A stretch of DNA of 64,000 nucleotides from Paraferrimonas sedimenticola (GCF_002282855.1 NZ_NRIR01000001.1:1-64000); one strand, 5' to 3'. Counted from the stretch's first letter, positions 36,809 to 45,707 are shown. Notes: generated by a model from the sequence alone, not told the origin. Numbers and translations are program-made.

Positions 36809-39800
36809 TTGCTAAGTATGGATACTGCCGCCTTGAGAGCCGCGCTTAGACGAGCAATGCTACGAACACATTTACTCTCTCTTATAACTTATGCCCTTCT
36901 ATGGTTTCTACCTGGATTGGCCGCTGCCAGCGATGAGTTATTGCCAAGATTTGAAGTTTTTAGTACCGATCACGGATTGAGCCAATCTAATATACTATCC
37001 TTGGCTGAGGACAAGAATGGTTATGTATGGATCGGCAGCGCGTACGGTCTATCCCGATTTAATGGTCAGTCGTTTAAGGACTACAGTTCCCAAACAAAAC
37101 TACTTAACGCAAATTTTGTTCGAGATATCGTCTCAACCAATTCGTTTGGGCTGCTGATAGGTTCCTCCTCTGGTGTATATCGATACGATGAGTCTACCGA
37201 CACTATAAAGAGTCTAAAAGGATTGGAAGCTCTCAATGGTTCCGAAGTATGGAGAATAAAGGAAACTCCAGAAAACGAACTAATCATTGGTACTAAAGAT
37301 GGAATCTATAAGTTAAATTCTAAATCTGAGCTTCAATCTATTTCTCAGTCAGAAGCTTCCAAAAAAGCAAAGTATATTGAAATACACGACAAAAAAATCT
37401 ATACAGTAAATTACTCCAACACTTTACAGTCTATCAACATCAATGGAACCCATAGAGTTTACCCTGGCAATTACAGGTCACTAACCGTTTCAAATAACCA
37501 ATTAATATTAACAGGCCTGCCAACCGGTGAAAAACCAAAACATGCGTTAGTTTTAGATAGTGAAAACATATCTGTCATTTCCTCGAGCAATAAAATTTTT
37601 ACTATTTCAGAGGACGCATTAAAAACTTACTCAAAAAACCTTTCAGAAACCTCCTCCATGAGGATTAAGAAATTTGGAGAAAGAGATAGCGCTTTTGTTG
37701 ATTCCAAGGGTAATATTTGGATTATTTATAGTGGCGAGGGTTTAACCTTCATAAGCCATGAAAACAACCTGATAAACAACCTAGATATTGCCCCCCTCAA
37801 CGATAAGAATATTTGGCATGTCGACTATTCTAATTCAGCAGTTATATTTAGTTCGGACGACCCAGTAGTTTTATTCCAAGACAGATTAGGAGAAAGACAT
37901 TTTATTAATACTGGTTTAAATGGAGTCAAATCGTCAATCATCTTGTCCACAAAAAGCTTTGTAACCAGTGGGCAAAATGGAATGTACCACTTTCGCTTTT
38001 CCGGTGAAGCATGGGAAGGTAAAAAGCTAAACAATCAGTTCATTACAACAACGCATTTAAATAAAAACCAGCTTTACTACGCTACAATAGATGGCTCAAT
38101 TTATAGCATCTATTACGATGAACTTTCTGACACTATTATTCAGACAACGACAAAACTAATTATAGAAGTTGATGATATCCCGATAAAGTTACTAGCTCAC
38201 GAGAACGAGCTATACATAGGCTCAATGAAAGGATTGTATAAATCCTCTAACTCGCACACTTCTTTAGCCCGAGTCTCATCCGGAAATCCTGTGGTCAACA
38301 TCAAAGGCTACAACAATGAGATTTATTTCGCTACTACATCAGGGATTTTCAACGTAGATAATAACTCCCCAATATTGTCAAGTGAAAACCCGATATATAG
38401 CTTTGAAATTTCACATGATTTTATTTGGGCCTCTTCTCAAGGAGAGATTATTGCAAAGTCGCTTTATACCAATACCTCATACATTTTAAACTCAGATTTT
38501 GGTGCTCAATCCGAGTACCACGCTCCCTCCTCCTCCCTTTACGGGGAGGGTAAATACATTCTGTTTGGTGGAACTAATGGGATTTCAAGAGTCGAGCCGA
38601 GTAAAATAATTAATTATTTTAGAAAAGCTCTGGCCGACCAAGCGAGAATAGAGAAACTAAAAATATTTAACAAAGAAATTTCGGATTTGCCAGCGACTTA
38701 TTTGAATAAAGCTAAAAGCATTAATGAAGAAATCACTTTAAACTACTCAGACTACCCTTTTAGTTTAAAGTTTGAGTCTCCAAAATCACAAACACAGGCA
38801 TCAATTAACTTCTATTATAAACTAGAAGGAATTGATGATAATTGGATCTCATCCGACTCAAATCGGACTGCAACATATACCAACATTCCTAGTGGAACAT
38901 ATATTTTAAGTTTTTACAGCGGTGTAAGTGGCACCACTATCAAAAGTCCTTTGTCTAATGTCAGAATCAACATAACGCCTCCAATCTGGAAGACTAATTA
39001 TGCGAAGACTACCTATGTGTTTCTTGCACTTTTAATCTCGTTTTTCTTCTTTAAGGCTTATGTCCGAAACCAAAAGAACCGAGCTTTAATAGCCCAAAGT
39101 GAAGAGCGACTTAAACTAAGCCTTTGGGGGTCCGGAGATGAAATGTGGGACTGGGACATAGATAAAGGGACAATATTTAGATCAAATATTTGGGGTTCAT
39201 TAGAATTCCCGCAGGATGGCCAGAGAAACGGAGGGCACTCTAAGTCAAGTAATATTCACCCCCATGATAGAGAGCGAGTAAATGAAGCTCTCGAACTCCA
39301 TTTCAAGGGAAACTCTGAGCACTTTGAATCGACGTATCGAGTCAAAAATAAACAGGGTAATTGGATGTGGATATTAGACCGCGCTAAAGTTGTGGAGCGA
39401 GATGGTGACGACAATCCAACGCGTATGACCGGTACGATTAAAGATATCAACGAGTTTAAGGTGACAGAAGAAAGGTTGACCTTATTTGCGAGAGCAATCG
39501 AAAACATTTCAGAAGGTATGTTTATACTTAGCAACGACTTTGACTTCGTAGAGGTTAACGACGCTTGCTGCGAAATTCTAAAAGTAGACAGACACGATTT
39601 AATTCGTAGTACTCTACAGTTTTCACGTTATCCAAACAGTTACACAGACAAGATAAAGCAAATCTTGCGAGGTCAAGGTCAATGGAGTGGAGAAATTGAC
39701 TTTGATAGAGGAGATGCTACCTCTTTCTTAATGGAAGTTAGTATAGATGCTATTTACAATGATTTAGGAGAGTTAACCCATTACGTCGGCGTATTTTCTG

Positions 39801-41140
39801 ACATTTCATTAAGGAAGCAACAGGAAGACGAGCTCCGAAGACTGACGAACAACGACTTACTTACAGGTCTTCCAAATCGAAGTAACTTGTTAGTTTCGCT
39901 AGCTAACTTAGTTCGAAAGAACAACAACCACATGCTGATGGTTATGGACCTCGACAACTTCAAGCGAATAAATGACTCTCATGGCCACGGAGCAGGCGAT
40001 ACACTTCTTATCGAAACAGCAAATAGGTTGCAAGACGCCATTGGCCCGTCATGTAACGTATATCGAATAGGAGGGGACGAGTTTGCTGTCTTACTTGATA
40101 ATCAAGCCGATGCAGCCCGTGCGACATATCTAGCATCGAGGATTTGTGAAGAGATATCGAAACCTATTCGACTAGAGCAAGGCGAGTTCATCGTTGGAGC
40201 GAGTATTGGAATTGTTCGTTATCCTGAGGATGCAGAAAGCGAGCAATCCCTGCTTCGAAAGGCCGATATGGCAATGTATTTTGCCAAAAGTAAAGGTGGT
40301 GCTCATTATAAATTCTACTCTGAATCACTGAACAAAAACGCTACTAGAGTTCTTGAGATAGAAACGCTTATAAGAGACTCATTAAAGAATGATTACTTTG
40401 AGGTCTACTACCAACCAAAGATCAACTTATCTAGCGGAAACGTTTCGGGCATGGAGGCTTTGGTAAGAATCAATCACCCTCAGAAAGGATTTGTCTCTCC
40501 TGGTGAATTCATCCCGCTAGCGGAAGAAAATGGCCTTATAATAGAAATTGGAGAGGTCGTGCTAAAGAAATCGTGTTTTGCTGCAAAAGAGTGGCTCGAG
40601 AAAGGTTTACTTAAAGGTAGAGTTGCCGTCAACTTATCATCAAAGCAATTCGAGCTTCCCGATTTGAGAGAAAGAATAAGTAATATACTTAAGCTCACAG
40701 AGTTACCACCTCAACTCTTAGAACTAGAGATAACTGAGGGTACTGTTATCGAAGATCCAGAAAAAGCCATCGATGTAATGAGGACCCTCAGTGACTTGGG
40801 AATTAACTTAGCTCTAGATGATTTTGGAACTGGGTATTCATCACTCAGCTATCTAAAGAAATTCCCTATCGATACGCTAAAAATTGACAAAGCGTTTATC
40901 GATGACATCGACTCTTCCGAGCGAGATTTAAAGATGGTTGACTCAATAATTACTATCGCACACAACATGGGATTAAAAGTGGTTGGAGAAGGAGTTGAGC
41001 AGTCTTCTCAAAGGAATATACTTAAGGCTCTAAAGTGCGAAGAAATGCAAGGCTTTCTATTCAGCAAGCCTTTACCTGAAAAAGAGTTCGAATCCCTACT
41101 TAAAGCTTCCGCCGAGATAAAATCAACGGCCAATGCTTGA
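36809..41140 (+). CDS. Membrane propeller-sensor diguanylate cyclase/phosphodiesterase (PAS-PAS-GGDEF-EAL)
   Basis: This 1443-residue protein has these parts in order: signal/anchor segment (about 15-38); a large periplasmic domain of about a dozen beta-propeller strands with WIGSAYGLSRFNG-, LIGSSSGVYRYD- and LYIGSMKGLYK-type repeats (about 45-620); a Y_Y_Y domain (about 640-725, YYKLEGIDDNWI); one membrane helix (about 731-752); two PAS/PAC domains (about 765-1010); GGDEF (intact IGGDEFAVL near 1087) and EAL (MEALVR near 1214, DDFGTGYSSLSYLK, ACQGFLFSKP-like end MQGFLFSKP). Both catalytic motifs are complete, so it may make or break c-di-GMP. The ligand is unknown. The first 2 kb is markedly AT-rich with AUA/AAA-rich codons, unlike its neighbours. 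The start is TTG 36809 or ATG 36818. Confidence 0.87.
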   Translation: MLSMDTAALRAALRRAMLRTHLLSLITYALLWFLPGLAAASDELLPRFEVFSTDHGLSQSNILSLAEDKNGYVWIGSAYGLSRFNGQSFKDYSSQTKLLNANFVRDIVSTNSFGLLIGSSSGVYRYDESTDTIKSLKGLEALNGSEVWRIKETPENELIIGTKDGIYKLNSKSELQSISQSEASKKAKYIEIHDKKIYTVNYSNTLQSININGTHRVYPGNYRSLTVSNNQLILTGLPTGEKPKHALVLDSENISVISSSNKIFTISEDALKTYSKNLSETSSMRIKKFGERDSAFVDSKGNIWIIYSGEGLTFISHENNLINNLDIAPLNDKNIWHVDYSNSAVIFSSDDPVVLFQDRLGERHFINTGLNGVKSSIILSTKSFVTSGQNGMYHFRFSGEAWEGKKLNNQFITTTHLNKNQLYYATIDGSIYSIYYDELSDTIIQTTTKLIIEVDDIPIKLLAHENELYIGSMKGLYKSSNSHTSLARVSSGNPVVNIKGYNNEIYFATTSGIFNVDNNSPILSSENPIYSFEISHDFIWASSQGEIIAKSLYTNTSYILNSDFGAQSEYHAPSSSLYGEGKYILFGGTNGISRVEPSKIINYFRKALADQARIEKLKIFNKEISDLPATYLNKAKSINEEITLNYSDYPFSLKFESPKSQTQASINFYYKLEGIDDNWISSDSNRTATYTNIPSGTYILSFYSGVSGTTIKSPLSNVRINITPPIWKTNYAKTTYVFLALLISFFFFKAYVRNQKNRALIAQSEERLKLSLWGSGDEMWDWDIDKGTIFRSNIWGSLEFPQDGQRNGGHSKSSNIHPHDRERVNEALELHFKGNSEHFESTYRVKNKQGNWMWILDRAKVVERDGDDNPTRMTGTIKDINEFKVTEERLTLFARAIENISEGMFILSNDFDFVEVNDACCEILKVDRHDLIRSTLQFSRYPNSYTDKIKQILRGQGQWSGEIDFDRGDATSFLMEVSIDAIYNDLGELTHYVGVFSDISLRKQQEDELRRLTNNDLLTGLPNRSNLLVSLANLVRKNNNHMLMVMDLDNFKRINDSHGHGAGDTLLIETANRLQDAIGPSCNVYRIGGDEFAVLLDNQADAARATYLASRICEEISKPIRLEQGEFIVGASIGIVRYPEDAESEQSLLRKADMAMYFAKSKGGAHYKFYSESLNKNATRVLEIETLIRDSLKNDYFEVYYQPKINLSSGNVSGMEALVRINHPQKGFVSPGEFIPLAEENGLIIEIGEVVLKKSCFAAKEWLEKGLLKGRVAVNLSSKQFELPDLRERISNILKLTELPPQLLELEITEGTVIEDPEKAIDVMRTLSDLGINLALDDFGTGYSSLSYLKKFPIDTLKIDKAFIDDIDSSERDLKMVDSIITIAHNMGLKVVGEGVEQSSQRNILKALKCEEMQGFLFSKPLPEKEFESLLKASAEIKSTANA

Positions 41141-41223
41141 TTCGTTTGCTAGTTAAACACCACAACAATGAACTAAGCGAAAATTGGCAGACCAGCACAT
41201 AGGTCCGTCTACCCGCATACCTT

Positions 41224-41231
41224 CCCCCCCC
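41224..41231 (+). repeat. Homopolymeric C8 tract upstream of the sigma-54 promoter
   Basis: Eight consecutive C followed by five T, about 32 bp upstream of the -24 element. Runs of this length can slip during replication. Whether length changes would matter for activator binding is unknown. Confidence 0.6.
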
Positions 41232-41262
41232 TTTTTATCTTTTTAGTACTATCGTACAACTT

Positions 41263-41278
41263 TGGCACGCTGATTGCT
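41263..41278 (+). promoter_or_regulatory. Sigma-54 (RpoN) promoter of the repeat-peptide operon
   Basis: TGGCACG (41263-41269), four bases, TTGCT (41274-41278): a near-perfect match to the -24/-12 consensus TGGCACG-N4-TTGCW, with the invariant GG and GC 10 bases apart. The predicted start near 41289 leaves a leader of about 40 nt before the ATG at 41329. Transcription would need an enhancer-binding activator, whose site is not identified here. Confidence 0.85.
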
Positions 41279-41328
41279 TCACTTAAGACATAGTCAAAAA
41301 ATCTACTAGTTTTTCGTGGAGAAAAGAA

Positions 41329-41619
41329 ATGAATAAGGGACTAATCGTTCTTGCTCTGGCTTCGTGCTTTAGTGTTGCAGCTGGTTTACCTTGGATTGAA
41401 AACCAAGACATCAACACCGCAGGCCTTCCTTGGATTGAAAACCAAGACATCAACACCGCAGGCCTTCCTTGGATTGAAAACCAAGACATCAACACCGCAG
41501 GCCTTCCTTGGATTGAAAACCAAGACATCAACACCGCAGGCCTTCCTTGGATTGAAAACCAAGACATCAACACCGCAGGCCTTCCTTGGATTGAAAACCA
41601 AGAAACCCAATCTGCTTAA
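41329..41619 (+). CDS. Exported tandem-repeat peptide precursor (six 13-residue repeats)
   Basis: I do not recognise a family. The 96-aa product has a signal-like start (MNK, hydrophobic GLIVLALASCFSVA) and then six consecutive 13-residue repeats from residue 19 to the end. Five are GLPWIENQDINTA and the last is GLPWIENQETQSA. Signal peptidase I cutting after Val-Ala-Ala18 would leave Gly19, exactly the first repeat residue, and every repeat also ends in Thr/Ser-Ala before Gly. Alternatively LASC at 10-13 is a lipobox. The mature part has no Lys or Arg, is acidic and has one Trp per unit. GGAG lies 8 nt before the ATG; a sigma-54 promoter precedes it and a 38-codon gene follows by 21 bp. Possible roles: multi-copy peptide signal, RiPP-like precursor, or repetitive matrix/amyloid protein. 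All are inference. Confidence 0.82.
   Translation: MNKGLIVLALASCFSVAAGLPWIENQDINTAGLPWIENQDINTAGLPWIENQDINTAGLPWIENQDINTAGLPWIENQDINTAGLPWIENQETQSA
41383..41616 (+). repeat. 39-bp in-frame tandem repeat, six copies
   Basis: Units start at 41383, 41422, 41461, 41500, 41539 and 41578. Units 2-5 are identical at the DNA level; unit 1 differs only in its first two codons and unit 6 only in its last five. Codon-level identity, including third positions, indicates recent expansion or ongoing homogenisation. There are no spacers, so this is not a CRISPR array. Confidence 0.95.
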
Positions 41620-41640
41620 CACTGACCAGGAGCTATCATC

Positions 41641-41757
41641 ATGCTAAAAGCCATCAAAAAAGCACTAGGCCTAAAGTCAGAGCAACGTAAAAAAGCGACT
41701 TTGCCGGCAGGTCTACAAACCCTAGAAGCCGTTCCAGCCAAAGCTTGGTGGAACTAA
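41641..41757 (+). CDS. 38-residue basic peptide, second gene of the repeat-peptide operon
   Basis: This small gene is unrecognised. The product starts with a basic, possibly amphipathic helix (MLKAIKKALGLK, then SEQRKK), continues with a Pro/Ala/Leu-rich middle and ends AKAWWN. There is no signal peptide. A canonical AGGAG lies 8 nt upstream, the gene follows the repeat precursor by 21 bp and a strong terminator comes 33 bp after the stop, so it is very likely translated and co-transcribed. Its positive charge contrasts with the acidic repeats; it could be an immunity, chaperone-like or separate signalling peptide. It has no family match I know. Confidence 0.7.
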   Translation: MLKAIKKALGLKSEQRKKATLPAGLQTLEAVPAKAWWN

Positions 41758-41790
41758 TAGCGTCAAATACGCTAGGGTTATAAATAACTA

Positions 41791-41814
41791 AGGGAGCCGA
41801 TTGGCTCCCTTTTT
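41791..41814 (+). terminator. Rho-independent terminator of the peptide operon
   Basis: Perfect 8-bp stem AGGGAGCC / GGCTCCCT with a 4-nt loop and a T-tract. It defines a transcript of roughly 525 nt from the sigma-54 start. Confidence 0.92.
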
Positions 41815-41869
41815 AGTTCTTAACCGTCAATTTTTCGACGAAAATCTGACGCTTACAAATTTGTCGCAA

Positions 41870-42061
41870 TCAGAGTGTCAAAGATTTGCCTCTGACTTTG
41901 GCGCGAGATAAGCGAAGGTGGGACTGATACAGAGGCCAAGCGAAAGGTCCGATCAGAGCTCCTGCAAATCCCCAGCGCTTAACGGGCATACCTTGCTGAA
42001 ACGCTTGCTGCCCAATAAAAACTGCACTAACAACTACAACCACAAACCACATCCAAAGCAC
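41870..42061 (-). CDS. Small two-helix membrane protein
   Basis: This 63-aa protein of unknown function has a first membrane helix (about 2-20, WFVVVVVSAVFIG) and a second (about 30-45, GFAGALIGPFAWPLY) separated by a short loop, with a basic C-terminal tail (LRLSRAKVRGK). The start is GTG at 42061 with AGGGAG 7 nt upstream, which supports a real gene. It lies downstream of fadJ on the same strand, after the fadJ terminator, and converges on the peptide operon. Confidence 0.65.
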   Translation of the reverse strand: MLWMWFVVVVVSAVFIGQQAFQQGMPVKRWGFAGALIGPFAWPLYQSHLRLSRAKVRGKSLTL

Positions 42062-42121
42062 GCTTATACTCCCTTTGAAAACTGTTCAAAAATTATACTT
42101 AAACCCCAAGCTTTAGGCGAT

Positions 42122-42143
42122 AAAAAGGGCAGTTACCTGCCCT
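42122..42143 (-). terminator. Rho-independent terminator of fadIJ
   Basis: AGGGCAG / CTGCCCT stem (42126-42132 and 42137-42143) with a 4-nt loop, followed by TTTTTA on the minus strand, 40 bp after the fadJ stop. Confidence 0.8.
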
Positions 42144-42184
42144 ATTCTTCCGGAAATTTTGGCAATATGTTGCCTAAAAGTAAT

Positions 42185-44323
42185 CTATTCGTAAAACCTC
42201 TTACCGCTTTCCGCCATATCCACCAGCACCTGTGCCGGTGCAAAGCGCTCACCGTACTCCAACTCAAACAATTGCAGTTTGGTCACCACCTGATCGATTC
42301 CTAGTCTATCCATGTATCTGAATGGCCCGCCTAAGAATGGTGGGAAGCCGATTCCGAAGATGGCTCCGATATCGCCGTCGCGAGCGTTAGCGATAATGCC
42401 CTCATCATAACAGCGAGCCGCTTCGTTTAGCATCTGCATGATGCATCGATCCAGCTGATGTTTTTTCATGGTCTGGGTTGACGGCTGTAGCCCGAGTACT
42501 GAGTACACGGATTCATCAACCGACTTAGCGCCACGCTTACCGTTCTTGTAATCGTAGAAACCACGACCGTTCTTCTTGCCCTTGCGGTCATCCTCCAACA
42601 ACTTGTCGAAAGCGTCAGGGGCTTTGAACCGAGCACCCAAATTGGACTCCAAAATTGGGCCAATCTTAGCACCAACGTCGATTCCCACTTCGTCTAACAG
42701 TGTCATCGGTCCCACTGGGAAACCAAATTTCACCACCGACTTGTCCATTTCAGCAATACCCGTACCCTCCAAAAGCACTTGAGCCGCTTCGTTCATGTAC
42801 AGGGCCAAAATACGGTTCACATAGAAGCCTGCGCCATCTTTTACGACGATAGGCGTCTTGCCCTGCTTCTTAGCAAAGGCCACGGTCTTGGCAATCGTCT
42901 CAGGCGATGTTCCCTCGTGAGCGATAACCTCAGCCAGCGGCATTTTGTCCACCGGCGAGAAGTAGTGAAGGCCAATTACACGCTCAGGGTGCTCGGCCGC
43001 TTTGGCGATCTCGCCAATCGGCAATGAAGAGGTGTTTGACGCAAATACTGTGCTATCGGAACAGTTGGCTTCAACGTCGCGAACCATCTGGTGCTTGAGG
43101 TTAATGTCTTCAAACACAGCTTCGACTACGATGTCGGCGTCTTTCACACCGCGATATTCAAGCGTCGCAGTCATCAAGGCCATCAACTTGTCGCGATCGG
43201 ATGCACGCATGTGACGACGCTTAACCCGCTTTTGCAGCAAGTCGTAACCGTATTTCAGCGCGTGACTAATGCCCTGTTCACTAATGTCTTTAATCCGCAC
43301 CGGGATCTTGGCTTTGGTCGCCGTTACAGCTGCGATACCTCCGCCCATCAGACCACCACCGAGCACAACAGCTTTATTGACCGGCTCGGCAACCACATCA
43401 CCTGCACCGGATTCTTTTTTCATCTCGGTAGTTGCGAAGAAGATACTGCGCAAAGCCTGTGACTCAGGGGTCATCACCAGCTCGCCAAAATGACGGGCTT
43501 CGGCTTCTAGACCAGCTTTACGACCTCGGCGCAGACCGGTGCGCACACTATCAATAATACGCTCTGGCGCTGGATAATTGCCTTGGGTCTTTTTAAAGAC
43601 TTGCTTGCCCGCTTGGTCAAAAATGATGTTGCGCCCCACAGGCGTGGCTTCTAGTACTTTGGTTACAGCATCTTGCTTGCGCTTGGGACGAGACCAGGCT
43701 CGGTCTTGAGCCAGCTCAATCGCAGCATCAAGCAAAATCGACTGGGGAACCATCTCGTCTACCAAGCCCATTTTCAAAGCCTGCTTAGGTCGCACTTGCT
43801 TGCCGGTAAGCATCATATCCAATGCCTTGGACACTCCAACTAGCGCTGGTAAACGCTGAGTACCGCCACTACCAGGTAGCAAGCCTAACTGGACTTCTGG
43901 CACACCCAATAAGGTCTTCGGGCTATCCGAGCACACCCGACGATGACAGGCCAGGGCTAGCTCTAATCCACCACCTAGTGCCACCCCATGAATGGCGGCA
44001 ACCACCGGAATTCGCAGATTCTCAATTTGATCGAAAATGCGCTGCCCTTCTGCAGCAATGGCTTGCGCTTGCTCTGCAGTGTCGCACTCATCGAGCATGT
44101 GCACATCGGCACCAGCCACAAACGAAGTGTCCTTGCCCGAGTACAGCACCAAACCACGCACTCGGCTGTCAGCGTTGAGCTGAGCCAAAATTTCATCAAA
44201 CTCCTGCGCAAATTCGGAGCGCAGGGTGTTCATGGTCTCACCGACCACATCCATTTTCAGCAGCGCGATTCCGTCTTCGCGAACCTCAAGGCTAAAGCTG
44301 CTTGGCTTAACTTCCTCTGTCAT
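42185..44323 (-). CDS. fadJ: Fatty acid oxidation complex subunit alpha (enoyl-CoA hydratase/3-hydroxyacyl-CoA dehydrogenase)
   Basis: FadJ carries out the middle two steps of beta-oxidation and partners with FadI. N-terminal crotonase domain: [19 protein letters not shown] and the two catalytic glutamates ([17 protein letters not shown]). C-terminal dehydrogenase: [19 protein letters not shown] motif and [15 protein letters not shown] with the active His. The ATG at 44323 shares its A with the fadI stop (TGATG), with GGAGG 7 nt upstream, giving 712 aa (E. coli 714). The open frame extends 48 bp further into fadI but is not used. Confidence 0.95.
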   Translation of the reverse strand: MTEEVKPSSFSLEVREDGIALLKMDVVGETMNTLRSEFAQEFDEILAQLNADSRVRGLVLYSGKDTSFVAGADVHMLDECDTAEQAQAIAAEGQRIFDQIENLRIPVVAAIHGVALGGGLELALACHRRVCSDSPKTLLGVPEVQLGLLPGSGGTQRLPALVGVSKALDMMLTGKQVRPKQALKMGLVDEMVPQSILLDAAIELAQDRAWSRPKRKQDAVTKVLEATPVGRNIIFDQAGKQVFKKTQGNYPAPERIIDSVRTGLRRGRKAGLEAEARHFGELVMTPESQALRSIFFATTEMKKESGAGDVVAEPVNKAVVLGGGLMGGGIAAVTATKAKIPVRIKDISEQGISHALKYGYDLLQKRVKRRHMRASDRDKLMALMTATLEYRGVKDADIVVEAVFEDINLKHQMVRDVEANCSDSTVFASNTSSLPIGEIAKAAEHPERVIGLHYFSPVDKMPLAEVIAHEGTSPETIAKTVAFAKKQGKTPIVVKDGAGFYVNRILALYMNEAAQVLLEGTGIAEMDKSVVKFGFPVGPMTLLDEVGIDVGAKIGPILESNLGARFKAPDAFDKLLEDDRKGKKNGRGFYDYKNGKRGAKSVDESVYSVLGLQPSTQTMKKHQLDRCIMQMLNEAARCYDEGIIANARDGDIGAIFGIGFPPFLGGPFRYMDRLGIDQVVTKLQLFELEYGERFAPAQVLVDMAESGKRFYE

Positions 44324-45633
44324 CAGTCTACCTCCAGGATCATTGCTGCACCCAAACCACCGGCGGCACACGCCGTGGTCAATCCAACGCCGCCACCGCG
44401 ACGCTTAAGCTCATTACAAAGCTGGGTAATCAAGCGAGTGCCAGTGGCCGCAAACGGGTGTCCGTATGCCAACGAGCCACCGAGCACGTTAAATTTATCC
44501 ATGTCTATCTCACCAATGGCCGAGGTGCGATTAAGCTTTTGCTTGGCAAACTCGGAACTAGCGAACATTTTCACGTTAGCCAGCGCTTGCGCAGCAAACG
44601 CTTCGTGCATTTCCACCAAGTCCACATCGTCTAGGGTCATGCCGGCTCGCTCAAGCGCCAAAGGCGTAGCGTACGACGGCCCCATTAACATGTCTTCCCA
44701 CACGTCAATTGCCGCAAAAGCGTAAGACTTGATATAGCCAATCGGCTCATAACCCAAGGCTTTGGCTTTTGACTCACTCATCAGCAATACCGCCGAGGCG
44801 CCATCGGTCAGAGGTGTCGAGTTAGCAGCCGTGACTGTACCGTGGCGTCGATCGAACACGGGACGCAATTTCGCGTAAGACTCTAACTTGGAGTCATGGC
44901 GCACGTTATTGTCCTGCGAGATGAACTGTTTATAAGGAGGTACATGCGCGGTCATCACTTCATCGGCTAAAACACCCGACTCCCAAGTTTGGGTGGCCAG
45001 GCTGTGCGAACGATGAGCCAAAGCATCTTGATCCGCGCGGCTAATGCCATGGGTTTTTGCCATTTGCTCAGCGGTTTGCCCCATGGACAGACCGGTGGAA
45101 TACTCTGCCACCGCTGGCGGTACCGGCAATAACTGCTTTAGCTTGAGTTTCTTCAGAATATTCCAGCGCTGCGACAAGGTGCGAGCTTTGGACAAGTCCA
45201 CCAAGGCTCGGGCCAGTTGCTTGGACACACCGATAGGCAGCACAGATGAGCTATCTGCTCCCCCGGCGATACCAACATCAATGGTGCCGGCCATAATCGA
45301 CTCGGCGACATTCACTGTGGACTGGAAACTGGTGGCGCAGGCACGACTTACCGAGTAAGCGTCTGTATGCACCGACATGCCGGTACCCAATACAATTTCA
45401 CGAGCGATGTTTGGCGCTTCAGGCATTTGAACTACCTGGCCATACACCACTTGCTCAATGATTTTCGGGTCAATCTCGGCGCGTTGAATAAGTTCGTTAA
45501 CTACCATTTTCCCCATATCCAAAGCGGATATGCCGTGAAACTCAGTGGCTTGCTTGGCAAACGGGGTACGTAATCCGGTGACAATGGCGATGCGATCGCC
45601 ATTGGCCGTTGTAACGGATTGGCTGGCGCTCAT
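44323..45633 (-). CDS. fadI: 3-ketoacyl-CoA thiolase FadI
   Basis: FadI is the thiolase that releases acetyl-CoA in the FadIJ beta-oxidation complex. The 436-aa protein (same as E. coli) has the acyl-accepting cysteine in [32 protein letters not shown] and the terminal [14 protein letters not shown] with the second cysteine. The start is ATG at 45633 with AAAGGAGG upstream. It is translationally coupled to fadJ. Two candidate fatty-acid-responsive operators lie in its promoter region. Confidence 0.95.
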   Translation of the reverse strand: MSASQSVTTANGDRIAIVTGLRTPFAKQATEFHGISALDMGKMVVNELIQRAEIDPKIIEQVVYGQVVQMPEAPNIAREIVLGTGMSVHTDAYSVSRACATSFQSTVNVAESIMAGTIDVGIAGGADSSSVLPIGVSKQLARALVDLSKARTLSQRWNILKKLKLKQLLPVPPAVAEYSTGLSMGQTAEQMAKTHGISRADQDALAHRSHSLATQTWESGVLADEVMTAHVPPYKQFISQDNNVRHDSKLESYAKLRPVFDRRHGTVTAANSTPLTDGASAVLLMSESKAKALGYEPIGYIKSYAFAAIDVWEDMLMGPSYATPLALERAGMTLDDVDLVEMHEAFAAQALANVKMFASSEFAKQKLNRTSAIGEIDMDKFNVLGGSLAYGHPFAATGTRLITQLCNELKRRGGGVGLTTACAAGGLGAAMILEVD

Positions 45634-45690
45634 TGGCCCTCCTTTGAATCTTTAGCGGCTTCCATGAATCGATGAGGCGACCTTCTAATA

Positions 45691-45707
45691 AACAGGTCAG
45701 ACCATTA
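45691..45707. promoter_or_regulatory. Candidate FadR operator upstream of fadI
   Basis: AACAGGTCAGACCATTA contains, on the minus strand, the core TGGTC-T-GACC, matching the E. coli FadR consensus TGGTCNGACC. FadR represses beta-oxidation genes until long-chain acyl-CoA binds it. It lies 58-74 bp upstream of the fadI start. Confidence 0.65.

Noticed and set aside
41383-41616. CRISPR-like array
   Set aside because: The 39-bp repeats abut with no spacers and are in frame with a signal peptide, ribosome-binding site and promoter.
41283-41622. Long minus-strand and alternative plus-strand frames across the repeats
   Set aside because: A stop-free 39-bp unit opens several frames at once; only the plus-strand frame from 41329 has a start signal, export signal and upstream promoter.
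44324-44371. N-terminal extension of fadJ
   Set aside because: It overlaps the fadI end and is basic and unconserved; the TGATG overlap with a GGAGG site marks the true start.
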